64,000 nt of DNA. It comes from Rhynchospora pubera (Eukaryota > Streptophyta > Magnoliopsida > Poales > Cyperaceae). Location: NCBI GenBank assembly GCA_028095005.1, contig CM051462.1, forward strand, positions 233,882,473 through 233,946,472, given 5' to 3'. Positions 52,261 to 64,000 of the stretch are shown piece after piece. The translations under genes and the position numbers were made by a program. A model generated the notes under the pieces. That model made no database searches. It worked only from the letters and a program-made list of their open reading frames with translations, and had not been told where the DNA came from. Each line of letters starts with the position of its first letter. Positions within the stretch are counted from its first letter, which is position 1.

Positions 52261-52273
52261 TTCTAGAATGTTC
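52261..52273 (-). promoter_or_regulatory. Heat-shock element
   Basis: ttctagaatgttc on the plus strand is TTCnnGAAnnTTC, three perfect alternating 5-bp units, the binding site for trimeric heat-shock factors. It sits just upstream of the TATA box of HSC70, suggesting heat induction on top of basal expression. Confidence 0.8.
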
Positions 52274-52668
52274 CGTCGGTTCGGTTGAGCCGTCGGATGC
52301 GATCCTGATTTGAGATAAGTAAATAAACGGTCAGATTTGATTTGGAAATAATTTATAGAAATAAATAATGAAGATTAGTCAATTGGAATTGGCTCATTTG
52401 GCACTTGGCAGCTCGTCCGTTTGGCACCCGCACTGCAAGTCTGCAACATTGATTGATTGATTGATGTTGACTCGCAATACAAAAACAAAGTATATTCTCG
52501 CCACATACGATTCTGATTCGACCTCTTCTACTTCCTCCTCCTCTCGCGCTCTCTTTCTCTTTCCTCGTTCCCATCATCTCTTCCTCTCTCTCTCTAAGTT
52601 TCTGGCGCGCGTGCAGTGCAGACTACAGAGTTCTTCTTTCTCTCTCGAAAGATCGAAATCAGTCGAAG
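52274..52668. promoter_or_regulatory. Shared divergent promoter region (HSC70 / YIP1-family gene)
   Basis: The two start codons are only 538 bp apart on opposite strands, so this stretch must hold control sequences for both. CT-rich leader sequence (tcttcctctctctctct) lies just before the YIP1-family ATG, as is common in plant 5' untranslated regions. Confidence 0.5.
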
Positions 52669-55600
52669 ATGATGTCCGGTAGTGGCAGTGGCTACACCTC
52701 CATCGACAACCAGAAGGTCTCCGGATCCGTCCCGGTAATCTTACCTCCTTCTATCTTCTCTTTTCTTTTTCTTTCTTTTTGAATCCGCCTCACAATCGTT
52801 ATTTTGTATCTCTCTCTCTCTCTAGGCTGCCTCTGGTTCCGATCTCCCGTCCGTACAGTTCTCAGGTGAGAATGAGATAGATTATGGTTTAATCTTAGAT
52901 TTTATTTGGTTTTCTCACATTCTTCTTTGCTTCTGGCATGTTCGAGTGTGATTAGGGTGTATAGTTTATACGAAGATTACAACGGTGATTTGATAGTATT
53001 TTATTCTGTATCCATTTTGAGCTGAATTTTAGTGAATAACAAAAGAAAATGGTCTAGACCAAGCAGCATAATGTTCAATGCACTGAAGCAGTAAAGTTTT
53101 CTAACACCCTGATCAGAAAGATAAAAGGGAGGGAGTTGATTTGATTTCAGTGGAGTGGAAAAGAAAGGATTGTATTTGTCAAATCTGATAGGCTGATCGA
53201 ATTGCAGAGAAGAGGTTTAGGAATTGGATTCCGAGCTGAGATCTCACTTGATCCAATGGATGGAGTCACACAGATCGAAAATCCCATCAAATTTTATCCT
53301 TTTGGAGAGAATTTGGTGATGGGATTTCATCTCTATCAACTCCCATCAAATCCAATTATCACATGACTAATTATTCGTTCCGATCACAGAATAAAATGAA
53401 ATAGAAGTTCTTATTCCAAATCCCATTTATTTTTAGCCTTCCGATTAGGGTGTAAGTTTTCTTGAGGATCTATTTGATTTGTCTTTTAATGCTGTTTATT
53501 GTTGTGTAATTCTGCAGCCTCAAACCTTCAGACCTTCCCACCATCTGAGGCCAAGGGAAAGATCTCTGGTGGCTACCAGCCTCCACGAGATGCTGACGGT
53601 ATTGTTGTTTCTCTTGCTTTGTTATTTAGGGTTCGCATCAACAATAAGGATAGAGTGCACAAAATTAAGGTTAAATTTAGCACATTTAAGGGTTACCCCG
53701 TGCAAAACTGGAATAAGTTGAGGATTATGTGTACAATTGTTATGTTGTTACTGTACTGTTTAGGTACATATATTGCTTGTTTAATACCTTCTCCATGCCT
53801 TATTTCATAATTTATAATTGAGGGAAAATTGTGTAACGTTTGAGATTGTATTTTTGGTCTCAACTAGACAGTGATTGGTCTGACAGAAGACAGCAGACAG
53901 CAGTGAATAACTATTGTAGAAGTTCAATGTACTAAATTGCAGTCCCCTTTTATCCCTCAACTACGTGCTGGTAAAATTATGCCATAAATGCATATTGGGT
54001 TTTGTTATCAACTTTTTAGATACATTCTCGAGGCCAGGAGGCAGCGGCAGCTCAGATGAGTCTCAGAACAATGGATGGCTTCGAATGTTCACAATCGAGG
54101 CTTACAAGCCCTTTTTTGATGTAGACACGTCAGACGTACTGGAGAGAATCAAAGACTCTCTTTTTCCTTTCAAGGGAAGCTTCCAGGAGAAGACAGCCGA
54201 GAATCCTGACTTGTAATTGACTGAAATTCCTCTTTGGAGAAGCTAATTATGTTTGTTTCTTTAAATTAAAGGCATTGCCAAGGACTGAAAATGATCGACT
54301 CTTCTGTATTGAATTTAGCAAACATTTATAAAAGCCAAACCAGTTTTCCACAATCTATCGAGGAAAAAAAAAACGAAAACAAAAAGGCTGTCAATTGATA
54401 CCACTTTAACCCATAATAGTATCAAACTCAGAATTGCCTTTCCTTTATATGATATGAGGATGAATAATAGGCCGGTTAATGGGATAGGATGAGACCAAGC
54501 ATTTTTTTTAATATTTTTTTGCTGACTAAGTAGTCCAGCAAGTGCTAGCTGCAATTAACCCAGGTGCTTGTATATTCACAAGTACTATGAATTTTGAGTG
54601 TTATGTTGCAAATAAAATATGCTTTTATCTGCAATAGCTTGCTTTGTGTGATCAGTGAAATCAGTGGATAATTCATTGAATTCATTAGCAAGCTGACGGC
54701 TCTTTTGTTTACTACAAAAGAGTGGAAATGTAAGTTAAACCCTGTCAAAGGATCAAAAGTATGATCTCTGACATTTCATCTTGCTTAAAACAAATGGTCT
54801 TGAACAAATGCCTTAATCGCCCTATTTCTTTCTATTTTCTCCCTCTAAATGAACAAAAGAGAAAGTCAGGTCTATTTAAATGAAATAGGAGAGGTTGCGT
54901 CTTTTTTTTTATTCACTAATTGAGGGTACAACAAGATGTTTCTTATTTTTGGATGCTGTGAATGACATTCTGAAGTTGGGCATGGACACTTTGAAAATAT
55001 TTTTATAACGAATCCTTTGTTTTCCACTCTCTCTTTATTTGTAAACAGGTATGGGCCATTCTGGATATGTACGACATTGATTCTTGTGGCGGCAGCCATA
55101 GGTGCATTTGTGACCTATCTGGAACACAAGTGGCACAAGAAGGAATATAACTATGACATCAACTTGGTCACCTGGTCTTTTGGTTTATTCTATGGCTATG
55201 TTTTGTTGGTGCCTCTTGGGTTGTATCTCATTCTGAAGTACTTCTCAGCACCATCTGGGCTGGTGCAGCTCTGGTGTCTATATGGTTACTCCCTCTTCAT
55301 CTTTATTCCAGCCATGGTATGGAAGTTCTTTGAGGATTAGGTTTTTTACTTATTTGTTTGTGTACAGATGGATCATTGGGTCACCTGGCTTGTTTCATGG
55401 CTAGCTTTTTTTAGTGTTTCAGTTTCTACATTGTTCTTGAGTGTATCCCTTGGGTGTATTTCATTGCATCATGGTAGTGGCATACTTCTAATAATGTCTT
55501 TTAGATTTGCGAACCATAGTGGTTCTAGTATGGTTAGCCTAGTAGGCTACTACTGGTATTGACTTTCTAATATGGTACTTATGATTTTCCTTCATCTTTG

Positions 55601-56222
55601 TTTTTGCAGTTTGTTTAATCATTGAGGCAAAAATGAACTTGATATGGGTTCTCTTATGGTGAATTAATTTTAAGTGGGGGACTGGGGGGGGGGGGGGGGG
55701 GGGGGGGTTTGATCATGCAGCAAGTAAATTGAGATTTACCTTTTTTGATGATTGCCTGCATGAATTGACATTGAATGGGAGTTGTGTTGGTTAAACCTTG
55801 AAGTCGAAATTAATTTTGGGTTACAGTGGGCTAAACACTTTTGGAAGTACCAGTTCGTCTAAGAACATGATTGCTCAGTCTATTTGGACCCAAAATGCAT
55901 CACTGAGATGACAGGCCATCTTGGATGCCTCTCTGCTGTTAAAAGATTTGATATAAATTGATGCATATATTAGTCATAATTTTTTACTAACTGCGAATTC
56001 CTGCAGTGCCTCTCTATAGTACCACTGGAGATCTTCAGGTGGGTGGTGGTAGGTATTGCTGGGTTCATGTCAGCCACATTTATCTCCGTCAACATGCGAG
56101 CCCACATTGTATCTTCGGCTGGAGAGAGATGGTTCCTTATTGTTGCTGGAATATTTCTCCTTCAGCTTGCTTTGGCAGTAATCTTGAAGCTTTATTTCTT
56201 TGCTGTTACAGTAAGTACGTAA
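52669..56222 (+). CDS. YIP1-family integral membrane protein (YIPF1/2-like)
   Basis: Six exons: 52669-52734, 52826-52865, 53518-53598, 54020-54212, 55049-55316, 56007-56222; 287 residues, all GT-AG, frame intact. YIP1-domain proteins are five-span membrane proteins of Golgi and endosomal membranes that work with Rab GTPases in vesicle traffic. The N-terminal half is cytosolic and hydrophilic (Gly/Ser-rich, then WLRMFTIEAYKPFFDVDTSD, the conserved pre-membrane segment, then VLERIKDSL). Five hydrophobic spans follow: FWICTTLILVAAAIGAFV, FGLFYGYVLLVPLGLYLIL, LYGYSLFIFIPAMCLSIV, WVVVGIAGFMSATFISV and FLIVAGIFLLQLALAVILKL. Two ATGs are adjacent (52669 and 52672). Intron 5 carries a run of 25 G at 55684-55708. 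Orthology to YIPF1/2 is by overall pattern. Confidence 0.88.
55684..55708 (+). repeat. 25-base G homopolymer in an intron
   Basis: An uninterrupted G run of 25 bases in intron 5 of the YIP1-family gene, about 300 nt before the acceptor. It is G-quadruplex-capable in the transcript; exact length may suffer from sequencing error. Confidence 0.8.
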
Positions 56223-57120
56223 ACCAGTTGATTTTGGTCATAAAGGCGGTTTTAGGAGGTAGTATAGATTGGAAGCTTTTTTTTTTTTTGTTACTACAAA
56301 TTATTGGAATTCTTTTTTTGTATTTTGGACGGAGATACGTAGTAGAGAGGTTTCTGTCGATATCTGCAAATTTTGTTAGATAATTGAATTTAGCTTCTAA
56401 TTGGAACGTATTTTGTTTGGATCGTTCTGATGAATTTGTACCGTGTATCGTGCTTCATTGTTTTCGTCTTTTAGTAAACTAGCATACATCGCCCATCAAT
56501 GTGTGGGCAAAATAACTCTATAGAGTATATAATGACGTATTGAAATATAACGTCCCCATAATCCATCCCTATGATCAAGTTTGTGGTGGACTTGCTGCCA
56601 CGTACAACATAGTTATAGATTGATTCAGCATTGCCTGTGATGGAATTCTAGTCATGCCGTTCTCATAACGCCTACCAGAACCTGCTCCATATAAAATTTA
56701 GAAAAATGAAGCTCCAAACTTGTCCTTTATTTACATGTTGTTGATTAATCTTACTCTCTGAAAGATGGATACAATATTAACAACAGATAACGATGAGTTT
56801 GAATAAATTCTTTGTAAAGGAAAAGGCGTAACTACAACGAATAATAGTTTAATGTCCCACTGACTTTGTGATATGCAGCATGTTTGTGATTAATTTCTTG
56901 ACAGTTGGCAAAATCTTATTCATCATTAATCTTAGTTAACCATGTTAAATATGTAATAATTAAGGACGTAAGTTTTTTTAGATACATCAACAAAAAACTC
57001 TATTTAGATGGTGACTTGAATTTTGACATATGCCTTAGTTAGAATCCAATCTGCTATCATAGTTGTAATGGAACCATAATTATGGCATGCAAGTTGATTT
57101 GCTACCTGAATTATGATGTA
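56223..57120. other. Intergenic region
   Basis: The first part is the presumed 3' untranslated region of the YIP1-family gene. No gene, repeat or element is recognised in the rest. Confidence 0.4.
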
Positions 57121-58500
57121 TTCGTTTAACAAAATATTTTTCTATAATATTTAAAAATTTAAGTACATTTTTTTTATATCATATATCAATATTATTTTTT
57201 TTACAATTTAGTATCTGGCTTGATTAATTTGATGTGAGCTATAAGGCTGAAACATAGATAACCACGCACTGTGTTGTGCCACAAAATACGTAATTCCTTC
57301 TCTTGGATAATTCATTTAAAAAACTATAGATTGCAATTGTCATTTTCCGATAAAAATGTGCTTTTCAATTTTATGAAAACCAGCCTTTTAACCTTATTAA
57401 AATGTGTTTTTCAAGTTAGATTTACAAACATATATGATGCTCTCCAGGTTATTAAGATGAGTTTATCATGTTAATCCTTTGAAGCCTAATGAAAATTGCT
57501 TTTTAGGAGGAGATGCAGAATGGGAAAAAGCTTCACTCTTTTAAAAAGAAACATAGCTAACTTTAGGTAAAGAATCTTGAAATGATTAGCAAATTTCTGT
57601 TTTGATAAAACTTCCTTTCGTGATTTTACCATTTCGCACAAATCTGAATCTATCTGGATTATATTGCCTCAGCATGCTTCAGTGTCTACCTTTGCGAAAT
57701 GCATATTGCACAGAGAAGACAGACGTAGGTTAGGCAAACGGGTAATTTGGACATATATTTAAATTTAATGTTATTTTTTTTAATATGATCGAATTACATA
57801 AAAAGGTTTATATCAAATGAAGAAGATTTGAGGGGTTCTATCCAATTTTCTCTATTAACCTCTGTATATGAAATTACCTAAGATCATTCTCTATCTCATG
57901 AGTGACGCATTTTCTTAGTTTCCAATTTCGAAATGTTGCTCAACATCCTCATCATCACTTTCCATTTATGTCTCTAACATCCTCATCATCACTTTAAATG
58001 TATGGATTTTAATCAAACCGTCTATTGAATGAGGTAGACGTTCATCAAACGTCTGATTCCTTTTTGCCATTAACTAATTCTAGATTTCTAACTTTCATGT
58101 GCCAAATGCCAGCCCCCGCTTAAGTTTTATAGATGACTTGAGGACATCAGAAACGAAAGAGGAAAAAATGGAGGCAGGCGCCTGAGCCAACGAATAAGAA
58201 GTAGATCTTATCGATAAAAGTATCTAGGGTTTTCTGATCTAGAGACAAAGATGTTGGTTCGGTTGCCTCGCTTTACAAGCACGCTCAGAGGTCGTTACGA
58301 CATCTGCGAGGCCTACCTCTGCTGCAAAACCCTCCTCCAAAATCGCAAGTGGATAAGGTTTGATGTTTTTTTTTTCTATTTTAATGGTTATTGTGCTGGT
58401 AGTAAGTAAACTAGATCAGTTTGGATTAGTATTAATGTAAATTTAGGAATTATTTGTCTTACTTGTTTATTTATGTGCTTAATTATCCCCATTGTTTTTG
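57121..58500 (+). repeat. Segmental duplicate of the helicase gene 5' region, copy 1 (decayed)
   Basis: Collinear with about 59571-60640. Matches include gctgaaacatagataaccac (57247 and 59705), gaataagaagtagatctta (58191 and 60291), aaacgaaagaggaaaaa and the first exon. Copy-specific stretches interrupt the match (57300-57980 here; about 59765-60060 in the other copy). Confidence 0.8.
58251..58358 (+). pseudogene. Duplicated first exon of the DExH14/ASCC3-type helicase
   Basis: It encodes MLVRLPRFTSTLRGRYD and continues ICEAYLCCKTLLQNRKWI, against MLVQLPRLTGALRGHYD and IDEAYLRRKTLLQNLKWR at 60356, and keeps the donor (ataaggtttga). No second exon follows before the intact gene. It could act as an alternative first exon if spliced to 60839, because the donor phase is kept; otherwise it is a dead fragment. 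Confidence 0.75.
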
Positions 58501-59008
58501 TTCTCAATTTTTTATGCATTAAGTAAATATTTTTTTAATATACAATATTATTTATATATTTTTTATTGTATATAGATGTATTAAGTAATTAACAAAAGTT
58601 GATGAAGTGTGATGTATTAAGTAATTATCAAAGTTGACATGTGCATATGTCTCTATAACTTGACGAACGGTGGTTATTGAAGACCTTCCTTTTTTTACCA
58701 GCTTATACACTTATAATACACAACACTACAATAAGTTGTACTCGTATACCTTTTTTTCATTCATAAAAAAGAGTTTTTTTAATAACTTTAGCTTATGCAC
58801 TACAGTTTTTATTTAGATTAAAGTTGGAATTCAAGAATCAACTTCTCTCTTCATAAAGTGGTTCGTACATACATCTATATACATCTACGTAAAAAGATGC
58901 ACCATGGCCTATAATGGTAAGTAATAAAACAAAAAACTCATAAGTAAAATGCTAAAATTCAATTGCTAAAACTAAAAGGTTCTGGACAGAATGTACATTT
59001 GAACAAAA
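58501..59008. other. AT-rich spacer between duplicates
   Basis: No gene or recognisable element. It corresponds to diverged first-intron-like DNA after the duplicated exon. Confidence 0.35.
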
Positions 59009-59099
59009 TTGTTTTGGACAACAGGTACAGTTAAACATCAAATTCTACAAACAAAATACCAAATTAAAACAAAAGATTATCATAATAAAAAAATAAAAT

Positions 59100-59450
59100 T
59101 CAAAAGCTCAAATCCAAAAGTCAAGTTCAAAACTCCAACTCAAAAGTTAAGAATTCAAAAGTGCAAACTCGAAAGTCCAAAACTCAAAAGTTCAAAATTC
59201 AAAAGCCGAGAACTTAAAAGTCAAACTCAAAAGTGTAAATTGAGAAGTCAAACTCGAAAGTCCAAAACCCAAAAGTTCAAGCTTAGAATTCAAAAGTCAA
59301 ACTCAAAAGTTCAAAAGCCACACTCAAAAGTGCAAATTTAAAAGTTGAAATCCAAAATGACACAAAGGCTAAAATGACATAAAGTCTAAAATGATACAAA
59401 GTCAAAAAATGACTCAAAAGACACAAAATCCAAGAAGACACAAAATCCGT
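59100..59450 (+). repeat. Degenerate minisatellite of caaaagt words
   Basis: Irregular repetition of aaaagtcaaactc / aaaagttcaaaactc units of about 10-20 nt, passing into tgacacaaag/aaaatgac units near 59370. The reading frame across it (Lys/Ser/Gln repeats) is a by-product of the repeat. Confidence 0.7.
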
Positions 59451-59764
59451 TATTTCAAGACTGCTTAGCGTTTCAACTTAGAAGGTACATCGATAATAAC
59501 ATAGATGTCTTTCATTCAAAATTTCATTAATGAAAATTCTCATCATCATTATCTTTTCCATCGATAGAAAAATATTTGTTTAACCAAATTTTTTTCTATA
59601 ATATTTTAAATTGAAATACATTATATTTTTTACATGATTTGATATATCATTAAATTTTTTTATAATTTAATTTCTGGTTTGATTAATTTGATGCGAGCTA
59701 TCAGGCTGAAACATAGATAACCACACTGCCTTATGCCACAAACTATGTAATTCCTTTCTTCTCT

Positions 59765-60060
59765 TGGAATCGAAATTGGCTGCATCAGATACGAACCGCG
59801 TCCGAAGTTCCGATTCAATCTGCATCGTCCCCGACTCTCGTAGTCTCGTCTCCTCGACTCCGTCACCTCCTCAATTTCCTCTCTCATTTTCACGCAGCCA
59901 ACCACATCGCTCCAGTGGCAGTGCCCCATATCGTCAAGTCCAGAATCAAATATCAAATAGGGGAGGAAAAGTGAAAAGTCGTCAAAAGGAGACGCACAGA
60001 AAGAAAATAAAGAGAAAACCCCAACGAGCAGATAAGAGAGGTTAGTTTTACTAGTACTGG
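59765..60060. other. GC-richer exon-like segment of unknown nature
   Basis: This about 300-bp piece is more GC-rich than its surroundings, lies only in copy 2 of the segmental duplication, and is open on both strands (93 codons plus, 136 codons minus). A possible donor agag/gttagt sits at its right end on the plus strand. It could be a leader exon or an inserted gene fragment; I do not recognise either translation. Confidence 0.3.
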
Positions 60061-60355
60061 CCTCTTTCATTCAAATAGTTGTTTGGTGTATGAATCAGTT
60101 CTCTTATTGAAAAAGTAGCACATCCATTATTGAACAAAATCCAACCGTCTATGAACATAGGGTAGAACGCTCATCAAATAATCATAGATTTCTATTAACT
60201 CAACCATTTGCTTATGCCAGCACGCGAAAGTTTTACAGGCGACTTGAGAGAATCCGAAACGAAAGAGGAAAAAGCGCGCCTGAGCAGGCGAATAAGAAGT
60301 AGATCTTACTGGTAAAAGTATGTAGGGTTTAGGGTTTTCTGATCCAGAGACAAAG

Positions 60356-63300
60356 ATGCTGGTTCAGTTGCCTCGCCTAACAGGCGCACTCAGAGGTCAC
60401 TATGACATCGACGAGGCCTACCTCCGCCGCAAAACCCTCCTCCAAAACCTCAAGTGGAGAAGGTCTGATTTTTTTTTTTAAAAAAAAATTTGTGGTTATT
60501 GTACTGGTAGCAAGTAAACTGGACCTGTTTGGATGGGTATTGATGCAAATTTGGGAAATTTCTGTCTTGCTTGCCTGTTTATGTGCTCAATTATGCCCCA
60601 CTGGTATTGAATTTGTACATAATAGACTTCAATGGCTTTGTATTCTGAAGCTGAACCTACTGCATGTAATGTTTTGAGGGTGATTGGTTTTAAACCTTGA
60701 TTCATGTACCTGGATTAACCTTGATTCATACCAGGTGTATTGTACCGACCACAGTTTATACATGTAAGAGATAGCAATGTTAATGAAACCGTCATTTCAT
60801 GCATTCTGAGAATAGTACTTTTGTGCATGTTTTACTAGGTCAAACGATGATTCAGAACTTGCCAAGAAATTGGTGCCTAATTGGGAAGAAGGTAAACACA
60901 TCAGCTTATTTTTTCCTTACAGCTTCAAATAACTTAAGGTTTAATTAATTAGTAAAGCTTGAAAAATCGATTGTTTAGGTGATGTTACTGTGCCGATGGG
61001 CTTCAGTAACTGTAATGATATGCACAGGTAAAAGTTTTGCTACCATCATATTTACTAAGGAGACCTGCTACTGCTGGAACTGGTATACCAACCATCTGTA
61101 GGCAGAGATTGATTGATATGGTGATTCCATACCCAGAAATCTTAGCTCTTTCAGTTTCCAGAATGCCTTTTTCCTGTTATGGCAGTTTTTTGAGGTTTTA
61201 TGTCTTGGCAGCTTCGAGTGATGTGAGACAAGCATACAGGCAATTTCTTGGTGCCTTGGCCGAAATAAACAGTGAGATGGTCTCAGAGGAGTTCCGCCAG
61301 GTTGCAAAAGCAGTGTATGATCTATTTAGCAGCTCAGATACTGTAGATGATGAGATTAGGGTTATCTCTCCTGAAAAGAGGTATAGCAATTACCTTTATT
61401 ACCATGCTAAATACTGATTGCAATCTTGTATGCTTGTACTATACCAGTTAGGCCTGATTCATACATTTTTAAGTAGCAGAACTGAGCCAAAACAAAATAA
61501 ATAAATAAATAAATAAATAGCAGAGGCCATCTTTATAGTATGTTGACAGCTATTAAATGAACGAACATAAAATTAAATTGAAATTGTTAATATAAGATGA
61601 ACTGTAATATTTAATTAGAGGCTGGCCATAGTGCTTAGATGTGTGTACGAGACCCAAATCTCTTGGTCGTTCGGATATTGTTGTACACTTGTGCTTATTT
61701 GGTTCCAAACTCAATTTCGTGGGTGTGCAATTTCCACTTACCAATTTTGTAGCTAGATCCCTCTCAAGGATGTCCTCCAATTATTAAATCTTCTTTTCAG
61801 AGGATACACCCTGTCCTGCACCCCTCCTATCTTTGTGCGTTTGTGCATGTGCTTGCATGCAGTCACAGGTGGACAGATTAGAATTATGCTGTCCTTTCTA
61901 CAGGTCTGAGATGCAGAGGCTTGTTGGATACCGCATAACAGATGTCAGTATACAGAAAGTAGCCTCCTTAGCTCACAAATTGTACACTCTACAGCACGTG
62001 AAAAATGAGGCACAAGTGATGTCCATCGATAACAGTGGGTCCCAAGATAGCTCCTTCGAATTCGGTTCTGACTTGAATTTTAATACCCCTTCCCGATTCC
62101 TAGTTGATGTTTCCTTAGAAGATAATGATGCATTTCAAACGGGGCTATATAACAATCAGCACATGTCACAAAATCATTATTCGACTGATAAGAGGGGCTC
62201 TGTGAATCTTAGGTGGCTGAAAGATGCTTGTGACAGGATAGCTGGATGTGACGGTTCACAGTTGTCAGGTGACGACCTGTCAATGGCTTTGTCAAGGGTT
62301 CTAATTCTGAACAAACAAGGAGATGAGGTAAGCCCAGAAAAGTACTTCGTATTAAATATGTCTTTAACGCTTTGTCCTGGCAATGTGTCAAAATTCAAAT
62401 TTTCAGGACACATGTTATGGAGATGATGCACGGCAGATCCACGGATATCTGTAAAAGAACACATTTGGTGGATAGCTAAGATTAATTATTATCTTAATAA
62501 CAGAAATAACTGTATTAAATTATAACAAGTTACCATAAGCTATTATTTTGTAGATTGCAGGTGATTTGTTGGACCTGGTTGGTGACAGTGCCTTTGATAT
62601 GGTGCAAGATATTTTATCAGTAAGAACAGCAAAGCATGCCCTCTCCAATCTTATTATGCTTTTTTCTTTCTTTTTGTCCTTCAGAATGAATTGTACGTAC
62701 TTACTTTTGTTCTTTTCTATTTGTTTGATAGCACCGAAAGGAACTTGTCAGTGCAATCCAGCATGGGTTACATATATTGAAATCTGAGAACACAACTTCC
62801 ACTGGCCAATCTAAGATGCCAAGCTATGGTACCCAGGTAGACATTTGATTCTTTTGTATGCTTGAATTGTATACAGCTAAATAAGTATTTTACAAAATAA
62901 TCTCTTTGATAGGTGACTATACAAACTGAGTCTGAGAAACAAGTTGATAAGCTAAGGCGGAAAGAAGAAAAGCGCAACAAAAGGGTTGCAGAAACTGGTG
63001 CCACTGATGGGTTAGCCGTCGCCGACAGCTTCATCTCCCTTCTCTTGGCGAGTGAGAGAAAACAGCCATTTGATGATGTGATTGGAACTGGAGAACAGAA
63101 TTCACTTTCTATAACGGCACTCCCTAAAGGGACAAGTAGGTCAAATTATCCTGGCTACGAGGAGGTTAGGATACCTGCAGTTCTAACTTCTGCAATGAGA
63201 TCTGATGAGAAGCTGGTAATTTCCATCTTCCTAATCCTATCCAACATTCTATGAGTGTCCTTATTCCCTAGATTACTTTTTGCATCTTTTGACTCCTTGT

Positions 63301-64000
63301 ATGCTGCTTTTGTATTATTAGATTGAGATAAAGGAGTTGGATGAATTTGCACAAGCTGCCTTCCAGGGTTACAAAACTCTTAATCGCATCCAAAGCCGCA
63401 TTTATCATGCCACTTATAACACAAATGAGAATATCCTGGTACTAAACTATTTCCTGCAACTCTTAATTTTCTTGTTGTTAAGCAAGTAAGGATCTTTTTT
63501 TATTGATTGATTGGTAAACAAAATGCCAGGTTTGTGCCCCTACTGGTGCTGGTAAAACAAACATTGCAATGATTGCTATTCTTCATGAGGTAATTTAAAT
63601 TTAAAATTATTTTTCAAGTGTGAAGTTATTTTGCCTCTTTATGTATCTCTAGATTTAGACCACAATTGTACTCTGACACCTGTTGCCTTTAGTTTGAAAT
63701 CTAAATTAGTGAAAGGAATATTTAAATAAACTGACATACAACATTGGAATTGCAGATTAAGCAGCACTTCAGGGAAGGCATATTGCATAAAAATGAGTTC
63801 AAGATAGTATATGTTGCTCCAATGAAGGTGCATTTTCCCCCCAATCTTTCATATTGTTTGCTAAGAGAACTAATTGAATATTTAACATTGAAATATGCGC
63901 TCATTGCTAGGCTTTAGCAGCAGAGGTCACAGCTACATTTAGCCGTCGTCTTGGGCCACTGAACCTCTTGGTCAGAGAACTCACGGGTGATATGCAACTA
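60356..64000 (+). CDS. ASCC3: Ski2-like RNA helicase, DExH14 / ASCC3 type (3' part outside window)
   Basis: Eleven exons are visible: 60356-60462, 60839-60891, 61212-61380, 61904-62327, 62554-62619, 62732-62836, 62913-63215, 63322-63438, 63530-63589, 63756-63827 and 63911 onward (522 codons so far). Frame is continuous and all introns are GT-AG. The N-terminus MLVQLPRLTGALR, the segment SSDVRQAYRQFLGALAEI and the later QKVASLAHKLYTLQ match plant homologs of the activating signal cointegrator complex helicase ASCC3, a two-cassette Brr2-like helicase; ASCC3 acts in ribosome quality control and alkylation repair. Helicase cassette 1 begins with VCAPTGAGKTN (motif I, Walker A) and VAPMKALAAEV (motif Ia), then RELTGDMQL (motif Ib region) at the window edge. 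DExH box, second cassette and Sec63 domains would lie to the right. The first exon is duplicated at 58251. Confidence 0.9.

Noticed and set aside
56006..56383. 125-codon frame MPLYSTTGDLQ at the last YIP1-family exon
   Set aside because: It is an out-of-frame shadow; the correct frame after the acceptor at 56005-56006 gives the last two membrane spans and a stop at 56220-56222.
59009..59341. 110-codon Lys/Ser/Gln-rich frame
   Set aside because: It is a direct translation of a degenerate caaaagt minisatellite.

Overview
This window is nuclear DNA from a flowering plant. All protein genes have GT-AG (and one GC-AG) introns. Recognised families include plant-typical ones: an EG45/plant-natriuretic-peptide-like protein, a plant CCR4-homolog-6 deadenylase and an AAE15/16-type acyl-activating enzyme fragment. 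Mobile DNA is of plant type: a Helitron, a Ty1/copia remnant and many MITEs. The HSC70 exons use many G/C third codon positions inside very AT-rich flanks, which hints at a monocot, but I cannot name the species.

Layout: (1) 1-9.5 kb: last exon of an EG45-like gene, then AT-rich intergenic DNA with several inverted-repeat transposon remnants. (2) 9.56-12.57 kb: six-exon RING-CH (MARCH-type) membrane E3 ligase. (3) 12.96-16.61 kb: a well-bounded non-autonomous Helitron carrying intron-containing, broken acyl-activating-enzyme exons. (4) 17.2-18.15 kb: copia LTR/gag remnant with a nested MITE. (5) 18.15-38.3 kb: about 20 kb of an AT-rich tandem satellite with a monomer of about 171-172 bp (I estimate 105-110 copies). 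It shows recurring multi-monomer blocks, a 66-bp inverted strand-switch copy, a 183-bp hAT-like MITE, a 417-bp fold-back element and a 0.9-kb AT-rich insertion; decayed monomers in the opposite orientation lie at its right edge. (6) 38.85-46.93 kb: 15-exon CCR4-like deadenylase with all catalytic motifs, a GC-AG intron and two intronic MITEs. (7) 49.8-52.1 kb (minus): two-exon cytosolic HSC70, with a perfect heat-shock element upstream. (8) 52.67-56.22 kb: six-exon YIP1-family Golgi/endosome membrane protein, divergent from HSC70. (9) 57.1-64 kb: a DExH14/ASCC3-type RNA helicase running off the right edge, preceded by a duplicated, decayed copy of its promoter and first exon.

The genes are housekeeping genes with no evident shared pathway (protein turnover, mRNA decay, folding, membrane traffic, RNA/ribosome quality control). 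The most unusual element is the large satellite block set between expressed-type genes: about 5.6 kb from the MARCH stop codon and about 0.5 kb from the CCR4 start.
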